A DNA stretch of 64,000 nt from Haloplanus sp. CK5-1 (lineage in GTDB: Archaea; Halobacteriota; Halobacteria; Halobacteriales; Haloferacaceae): the NCBI RefSeq assembly GCF_037201915.1, contig NZ_CP147505.1, positions 434,001 through 498,000 of the forward strand, read 5' to 3'. Shown piece after piece: positions 59,258 through 64,000 of the stretch. Both the position numbers and the translations under genes were made by a program. Numbering within the stretch: position 1 is the stretch's first letter; each line of letters starts with the position of its first letter. Below the pieces are notes generated by a model that was not told where the DNA came from, searched no databases, and saw only the letters and a program-made list of their open reading frames with translations.

Positions 59258-60292
59258 ATGCGCGCCGCAACCTACCACGCCCCCGGCGACATCCGGATCG
59301 AGGAGCGCCCGAAACCCGAACTCGAGGCCCCGACCGACGCCATCGTCCGAGTCACCCACACCGCGATCTGTGGTTCGGACCTCTGGTTCTACCGGGGCGA
59401 GAGCGACCGTGAGGTCGGATCGCCCGTCGGTCACGAGCCGATGGGCATCGTCGAGGCGGTGGGCGACGACGTCCGCTCGGTCCAGCCCGGCGACCGGGTC
59501 CTCGCACCCTTCCGGATCAGCTGTGGCTCCTGTGAGTTCTGTCGGAAGGGGCTGTACACCTCCTGTGTGAACGGCGACTCGTGGGGCGGGAAAAACGGCG
59601 GCGGGCAAGGCGAGTACGTCCGCTCGACACACGCCGACGGCACGCTCGTCAGGGTGCCCGAGCGCCACGCCGACGACGAGGACACCCTCCGGGCGCTCCT
59701 CCCCCTAACCGACGTGCTGGGAACGGGACATCACGCCGCCGTCAGCGCCGGCGTCTCGGCCGGATCGACCTGCGTCGTCGTCGGCGACGGCGCGGTCGGC
59801 CTGTGTGCTGTCCTCGCCGCCCGACGACTCGGTGCGGAGCGCATCGTCGCCGTCGGTCACCACGAGGACCGCCTCGCAGTCGCCGAGTCGTTCGGCGCCA
59901 CCGACACCGTCGCCGACCGCGGCGACGCAGCCATCGAGCGGGTGCAGGAACTCACCTACGGCGGTGCGAACCACGTCGTCGAGTGCGTCGGCGCGTCGTC
60001 GTCGATGAACGCCGCCGTCTCGATGGCTCGCCCCGGCGGTACCGTCGGCTACGTCGGCGTCCCCCACGGCGTCGACGAACTCGACCTCTACGGCATGTTC
60101 GGCGACAACGTCACGCTCAGCGGCGGCGTCGCACCCGTCCGGGCGTACGCCGAGGACCTGATGGCCGACGTGCTGGGTGGCACCATCGACCCCTCGCCGG
60201 TCTTCACCCACACCGTCGACCTCGACGGCGTTCCCGAGGGGTACCGGCTGATGGACGACCGCGAGGCGATCAAGGTGCTCGTGAAGCCCTGA
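59258..60292 (+). CDS. Zinc-dependent alcohol dehydrogenase family protein
   Basis: 344 residues, MDR fold. Catalytic zinc ligands 'ICGSDLWFY' (Cys38), 'GHEPMG' (His-Glu); structural zinc 'CGSCEFCRKGLYTSC' (four Cys); Rossmann 'VVVGDGAVGLCAVLAARRLGAERIVAVG' (no acidic residue at the strand end, so NADP is likely). Substrate unknown. Start MRAATYH. Confidence 0.9.
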   Translation: MRAATYHAPGDIRIEERPKPELEAPTDAIVRVTHTAICGSDLWFYRGESDREVGSPVGHEPMGIVEAVGDDVRSVQPGDRVLAPFRISCGSCEFCRKGLYTSCVNGDSWGGKNGGGQGEYVRSTHADGTLVRVPERHADDEDTLRALLPLTDVLGTGHHAAVSAGVSAGSTCVVVGDGAVGLCAVLAARRLGAERIVAVGHHEDRLAVAESFGATDTVADRGDAAIERVQELTYGGANHVVECVGASSSMNAAVSMARPGGTVGYVGVPHGVDELDLYGMFGDNVTLSGGVAPVRAYAEDLMADVLGGTIDPSPVFTHTVDLDGVPEGYRLMDDREAIKVLVKP

Positions 60293-60340
60293 GCCCCGAT
60301 CCGAGACACGCTTATGCCGTTTGGTGTGGTATTACGACCC

Positions 60341-62083
60341 ATGTCCGGATTCGAACGGGTCGTCACGGCCGACGAGGCCCGCGAGGCGAGTCCACAGGTC
60401 GTCACCGCCGCCGGCCGGACCCTCGGCCTGTTCTACCACGAGGGGTCGTTCCACGCCGTCGACAACCGCTGTCCGCACATGGGATTCCCCCTCACCGAGG
60501 GCTCCGTCGACGACGGGATCCTCACCTGTCCGTGGCACCACGCCCGGTTCGAACTCTCCTGTGGCGACACGTTCGACCCCTTCGCCGACGACGTCACCGC
60601 TTTCCCCGTCGAGGTGCGGGACGGCGACGTGTACGTCGACCCCGATCCCGACCGCGGGCAGTCGCCGTCGACCCACTGGGAGGAGCGCCTCGACCACGGC
60701 CTCCGGGAGTCGATCGACCTCGTCGTCGCCAAAGCCGTGATCGGCCTCGACGACGCCGGTGTCGCCCCGACGGTGCCCTTGGAGGTGGGGACGGCCTTCG
60801 GGACGGGGTACCGCGAGGACGGCTGGGGGAGCGGGCTGACGACGATGGCGGCGATGGCCAACCTGTACGACGCGCTCCGCCCCGAGGACCGCCGCCGCGC
60901 CCTCTACGTCGGTCTCGGGGCGGTGGCCGACGACTGCGCCGGCGAACCCCCCTTCTTCGTACAGGACCCGCTGTCGACCGACGGCGTCGCCCCCGACCGC
61001 CTCGCCGACTGGTTCCGCGAGACGATCGACCTCCGGGACGCCGACGGCGCCGAACGGGTGCTCCGGGCGGCCATCGCGAGCGACGCCGACGAGTCGGCGC
61101 TGGCCGGCGCCCTCGTCGCTGCGGCGACCGACCACCGCTATCTCGACTCCGGTCACCGCCTCGACTTCGCGAACAAGGCGTTCGAACTGCTGGACCGGAT
61201 CGGCTGGGACCACGCCGACGCCGTCCTCCCCACTCTCGTGTCCGCCCTCGCTTCCGCCGACCGTGCGGAGGAGCGGTCGTCGTGGCGCCAGCCCGTCGAC
61301 GTGGCCGGCCTCGTCTTCGAGGCGAGCGACACCCTTCCCGACCTCGTCGCGAGCGGCGAGGGGGAGACGTGGACCGAACCGGACGGCTTCGTCGACCGCC
61401 TGCTGGACGACGACCCCCACGCCGTGATGGACGCGCTGACCGACGCTATCGAGGCGGGGGCGACCGCCCCCGCTCTCGCCCGGGCGGTCGCCGATGCCGC
61501 CGCCCGGCGGATCGCGCAGTTCGGCACGGCAAACGAGTTCCGCGACTGGAACACGGTCCACCACACCTACACCTACGCCAACGCGGTCTGTGGCCTCGCG
61601 GCGCGCACCGACGCCCCCGAACTGTACCGCGCCGTCTTCGACGGGGCGATGAGCGTCTACCTCGATCGGTTCCTCAACACGCCACCCGTGCCCCTCCCCG
61701 ACCCCGACGGCGACGCCGACCCGGACGCCGCCCTCGACGACCTCCTAGAGACGTTCGAAATCGAGGCCGACGACACCGTCTCCCGCGCCGGCCGACACGC
61801 GGCCGAGTACCTCGCCGCTGGTGGCGACGCCGCCCGCCTGAAGCGCGCGCTCGGCGAGGCGCTGTTGCGCGAGGACGCCGGCTTCCACCCGCGACAGAAC
61901 GTCGAGGCGGCCGTGTCCCGGTACGACGCCGCGGTCGCCGACGGCCGGGAGCGCCGGGGACGCGTCCACCTCGTCGCGACGGCACGCTACCTCGCCGCCC
62001 ACACGCCGACCCGTCGGGAGGGTGAACAGACGTTCCGGATCGCTCAGCGCCTCGCCCGGGGTGAACCACTCCACGAGACCTGA
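60341..62083 (+). CDS. Rieske [2Fe-2S] domain fused to a questin-oxidase-like domain
   Basis: 580 residues. Residues 1-105 are a Rieske domain with 'CPHMGFPL' and 'CPWHHARF' (Cys-His pairs). The C-terminal 470 residues are alpha-helical with 'HHTYTYANAVCGLA' and 'YRAVFDGAMSVYLDRFLN', like the questin oxidase-like family (Baeyer-Villiger type). Such a fusion would couple electron input to an oxygenase-like unit. The function is inferred from the domains only. Start at MSGFERV. Confidence 0.7.
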   Translation: MSGFERVVTADEAREASPQVVTAAGRTLGLFYHEGSFHAVDNRCPHMGFPLTEGSVDDGILTCPWHHARFELSCGDTFDPFADDVTAFPVEVRDGDVYVDPDPDRGQSPSTHWEERLDHGLRESIDLVVAKAVIGLDDAGVAPTVPLEVGTAFGTGYREDGWGSGLTTMAAMANLYDALRPEDRRRALYVGLGAVADDCAGEPPFFVQDPLSTDGVAPDRLADWFRETIDLRDADGAERVLRAAIASDADESALAGALVAAATDHRYLDSGHRLDFANKAFELLDRIGWDHADAVLPTLVSALASADRAEERSSWRQPVDVAGLVFEASDTLPDLVASGEGETWTEPDGFVDRLLDDDPHAVMDALTDAIEAGATAPALARAVADAAARRIAQFGTANEFRDWNTVHHTYTYANAVCGLAARTDAPELYRAVFDGAMSVYLDRFLNTPPVPLPDPDGDADPDAALDDLLETFEIEADDTVSRAGRHAAEYLAAGGDAARLKRALGEALLREDAGFHPRQNVEAAVSRYDAAVADGRERRGRVHLVATARYLAAHTPTRREGEQTFRIAQRLARGEPLHET

Positions 62084-62127
62084 CGCCGCCCGGAACGCTT
62101 TTTTCGCCCCTCGTTTCACGGTACCAC

Positions 62128-62649
62128 ATGACAGAAGACCTCCGCGAGCGACAGGCACCGCTGAAAGAGACCTACGAGTCGGATCCCGACGCGGCGCGGG
62201 TGACGCTCACGGCCACCGGCGACGAGGCCGCCGACGCGACGGCCTGTAGCGTCGAGGTGGGCGAGGCCGTCTACGAGGCACAACTCCACGAGGGCGCGGG
62301 CGGATCCGGCACCGCGGCCTGTTCGGGCGACCTCCTGCTCGGCGCTCTCGCCGCCTGCGCACAACTGACCGCGCAAGCGGTGATCGAGAACTTCGGCGTC
62401 GACGCCGACGTGTCCGTCCGGGTCGAGGGCGACTTGGACCTCCGGGGGACGATGGGCGTCGCGGACGTGCCCGTCGGCTTCCAAGACGTCCGCCTCGACG
62501 CGACGCTATCGGGCGACCTCGACCCGGAGACGGCGGCGTCGATCCAGGACGCGACCGAGCGGTACTGCGTGGTGTACCGGACGCTCGTCGACGCGCCGGA
62601 CGTAACTACCGAGTGGACGTTCGAGAGAAGCGCCGAGGATGAGATTTGA
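62128..62649 (+). CDS. OsmC-family peroxiredoxin-like protein
   Basis: 173 residues. 'CSGDLLLGALAACAQLTAQAVIENFGVD' has the first Cys of OsmC, and 'ERYCVVYRTLVDAPDVTTEW' the second. The pair reduces organic hydroperoxides. The 3' end overlaps the tRNA-Ser gene on the other strand by 19 bases. Confidence 0.85.
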   Translation: MTEDLRERQAPLKETYESDPDAARVTLTATGDEAADATACSVEVGEAVYEAQLHEGAGGSGTAACSGDLLLGALAACAQLTAQAVIENFGVDADVSVRVEGDLDLRGTMGVADVPVGFQDVRLDATLSGDLDPETAASIQDATERYCVVYRTLVDAPDVTTEWTFERSAEDEI

Positions 62650-62716
62650 ACTCATGTGTCCTGAACGGACAGTTGCTCTCGAAGCAACCGCCTTGGCCGG
62701 GCTAGGCTACCTCGGC
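62631..62716 (-). tRNA. tRNA-Ser (anticodon CGA)
   Basis: 86 nt on the reverse strand: acceptor GCCGAGG pairs with CCTCGGC, discriminator G; anticodon arm GTTGC-TTCGAGA-GCAAC gives CGA; a long variable arm (TGTCCGTTCAGGACA) fits class II serine; the T-loop is TTCAAAT. No CCA is encoded. It reads UCG codons, common in this high-GC genome. Confidence 0.9.
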
Positions 62717-62812
62717 TCGTTCGAACGTGAGCGCGCGGGCGTTTAATCGGTTTCGGTTCGATGCCGTCCCCCGATCCCGCGGATTGAAGTCGCCGTAGCC
62801 CGAGCGACGACC

Positions 62813-63256
62813 ATGGCTATCGTCGACACGGCGGTGAACGCGATACACCTACTGGTTGCCGGTCTGTGGGCCGGGAGCGTCCTGTTCGTGGCCGGGGGGC
62901 TGTTGCCGGCCGCCCGCGACGGTGACCTCGGCGCGACGGTGCTCGGGGGGCTGATCGGCCGTTTCCGGTGGGGGTCGCGGATCGCCTCTGTCGTCCTCCT
63001 TTTCACCGGCGGTCACCTCGCGGGGACGCGCTACACCGCCGAGACGCTCCTGGGATCGACGCGTGGCTACCTCGTCGTCGCGATGGTGGTGCTGTGGTTC
63101 GCCATGACCGGTCTCGTCGAGGTGGGATCGGGCCGCCTCCTCGACGGCGTCGACGAACGGAAGGTTCGCGCCCCCGCACGCGCGGCAAAGCCTTTCTTCG
63201 CCGCCGCGACGGTCGCGGCCGTCGGCCTACTCGTCATCGGCGGTATCCTGCTCTGA
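62813..63256 (+). CDS. Membrane protein of the CopD-like type
   Basis: 147 residues, four membrane helices. 'AIHLLVAGLWAGSVLFVAGGLL' (His in the first helix), 'IASVVLLFTGGHLAGTRY', 'YLVVAMVVLWFAMTGLVEV', then a C-terminal helix. The His/Trp/Gly pattern resembles the copper-resistance CopD domain, but His ligands are few. Function unknown. Confidence 0.6.
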   Translation: MAIVDTAVNAIHLLVAGLWAGSVLFVAGGLLPAARDGDLGATVLGGLIGRFRWGSRIASVVLLFTGGHLAGTRYTAETLLGSTRGYLVVAMVVLWFAMTGLVEVGSGRLLDGVDERKVRAPARAAKPFFAAATVAAVGLLVIGGILL

Positions 63257-63764
63257 CCGGTCGAGACGGTGTCGGCCGCCGGAGTTTGGCGGCCGACGGA
63301 ACAGTCGGTGGTTACGCCGTCGGGGTGTGCCGGTCGCCTCGGCCACGCGCCGACGACGGGTCACCGTAGACGATACGTTCGACGATCTCGTCGAAATCGG
63401 GAAGCGTCCGGTCACGCGTCGGTTCGTCCGCTGGCACGTGTGGTACGAGGGTCATCTACCGTCACCCCGGCCGGACGTGACGGCGTCGCGAGTGAAAAAC
63501 GTCTTGCCGGCCCGACTCGCCCGACCGCCCGTGACACTCCGCCGTATCGCACTCACACCCACCGGGAATGCGGTCCGGACGGAGCCCGGTTCGATCCCCG
63601 ACGACGCCGGAACGGGCCGGGCACACACCGGTTCCGGTCCACGGGTCGGCTGGGCCACGGGCGGCCAGATCTTTGGACACCCCCACCGCAAGAGGTAGAT
63701 GCGTCCGCCGCGGAGCCGGTCGTATGTGGACACAGCGGACGCGGTCGGCGGGGAGTGAGGTGAC
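63257..63764. other. Region without a confident gene
   Basis: Overlapping open frames on both strands are all Arg/Pro/Thr-rich, as random GC-rich DNA gives, and none has a recognisable motif. A small frame ends at the start of the next gene (TGA 63766-63768). It probably holds the promoter of the cobalamin gene. No cobalamin riboswitch elements were seen. Confidence 0.4.
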
Positions 63765-64000
63765 GTGAACGGTGTCGTCATCGGTGGCACACGCTCCGGC
63801 GTCGGCAAGACCGTCGCGGCGCTCGCGACGATCCGAGCGCTGGAGGCCGAGGGGCTGACCGTCCAGCCGGCCAAGGCCGGCCCGGACTTCATCGATCCCA
63901 GCCACCACGCCGCCGTCGCCGGCCGCTCCTCCCGGACGCTCGACGTGTGGCTAGAGGGCGTCGACGGCGTTCGCCGCAACTACCACCGCGGCGACGCCGA
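63765..64000 (+). CDS. cbiA: Cobyrinate a,c-diamide synthase, N-terminal part
   Basis: GTG 63765 runs off the right edge. 'GVVIGGTRSGVGKTVAALAT' is the P-loop of the CbiA/CobB family, followed by 'VQPAKAGPDFIDPSHHAAVAGRSSRTLDVWL', a family signature. Amidates cobyrinate with glutamine and ATP in vitamin B12 synthesis. The C-terminal glutaminase domain is outside the window. Confidence 0.85.
   Translation, partial: MNGVVIGGTRSGVGKTVAALATIRALEAEGLTVQPAKAGPDFIDPSHHAAVAGRSSRTLDVWLEGVDGVRRNYHRGDA

Noticed and set aside
59581..62025. An 814-codon Arg-rich forward frame
   Set aside because: Overlaps the dehydrogenase and Rieske genes in another frame; composition is over one third Arg.
63257..63764. 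Cobalamin riboswitch before the cobyrinate synthase gene
   Set aside because: No B12-box-like sequence or supporting pairings found; such riboswitches are not expected in haloarchaea.
1..64000. CRISPR arrays or cas genes
   Set aside because: No regularly spaced direct repeats and no cas-like protein anywhere in the window.

Overview
The window comes from a halophilic archaeon (class Halobacteria). Proteins are very acidic, core genes are GC-rich, many genes start leaderless 20-27 bases after a TATA-like box, and several families are typical of haloarchaea (PGF-CTERM surface protein, RaSEA, archaeal Pus10, PAN, aIF5B, an archaeal actin). Genus cannot be fixed from the sequence. The window holds no rRNA, no CRISPR and one complete tRNA gene.

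Bases 1 to about 29190 are an accessory island, lower and patchier in GC. It is layered: (a) 1-6290, an integrase region with an IS6 element, a truncated methyltransferase, a nucleoside phosphorylase gene split by an 80-bp MITE, two small regulator loci, and a 606-bp transposase-less cassette (perfect 17-bp inverted repeats, 10-bp target duplication) carrying a ribbon-helix-helix repressor; a 30-bp direct repeat at 418 and 6035 brackets most of it. (b) 6290-10914, small membrane proteins, a zinc-ribbon gene broken by an IS630 element, an enolase-superfamily gene and an apparent CGCGG-type RiPP precursor. (c) 11118-14693, a GC-rich metal-efflux module: wHTH regulator, HMA metallochaperone, P1B-type ATPase with a CPG motif, FmdE-like protein. 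(d) 15002-17663, a DUF2270-like membrane protein, then a histidine kinase truncated by an IS. (e) 17664-29187, an integrative element with a type I restriction-modification operon (hsdM and hsdS intact, hsdR cut to 99 codons by the IS), a PrimPol-like replication gene, a gene-free candidate origin, small zinc-ribbon, HTH and TRAM proteins, a second IS630, and an integrase whose start lies beside a 20-nt tRNA 3' remnant (probable attR).

From about 29500 to the end is high-GC core chromosome: a copper amine oxidase with a TrmB-type regulator; a J-domain/ferredoxin fusion; a PGF-CTERM protein; an actin homologue; an aryl-sulfotransferase-like protein; a NUDIX hydrolase; an aldehyde:ferredoxin oxidoreductase; RaSEA (archaeosine); purine genes purS, purQ and purC; Pus10; oligoendopeptidase F; the proteasome ATPase PAN; aIF5B; NOB1; an F420/LLM oxidoreductase; a zinc alcohol dehydrogenase; a Rieske fusion protein; OsmC; tRNA-Ser(CGA); and the start of a cobyrinate a,c-diamide synthase. 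A flavin/PPOX-family gene at 47291-47745 carries a one-base frameshift.

The main story is repeated integration and decay in the left half. At least six mobile units can be bounded from their ends, five host genes are visibly broken by them, and three of the insertions leave the original reading frame reconstructable. Coordinates of sites and trimmed starts were counted by hand; family names are from memory, not from a search.
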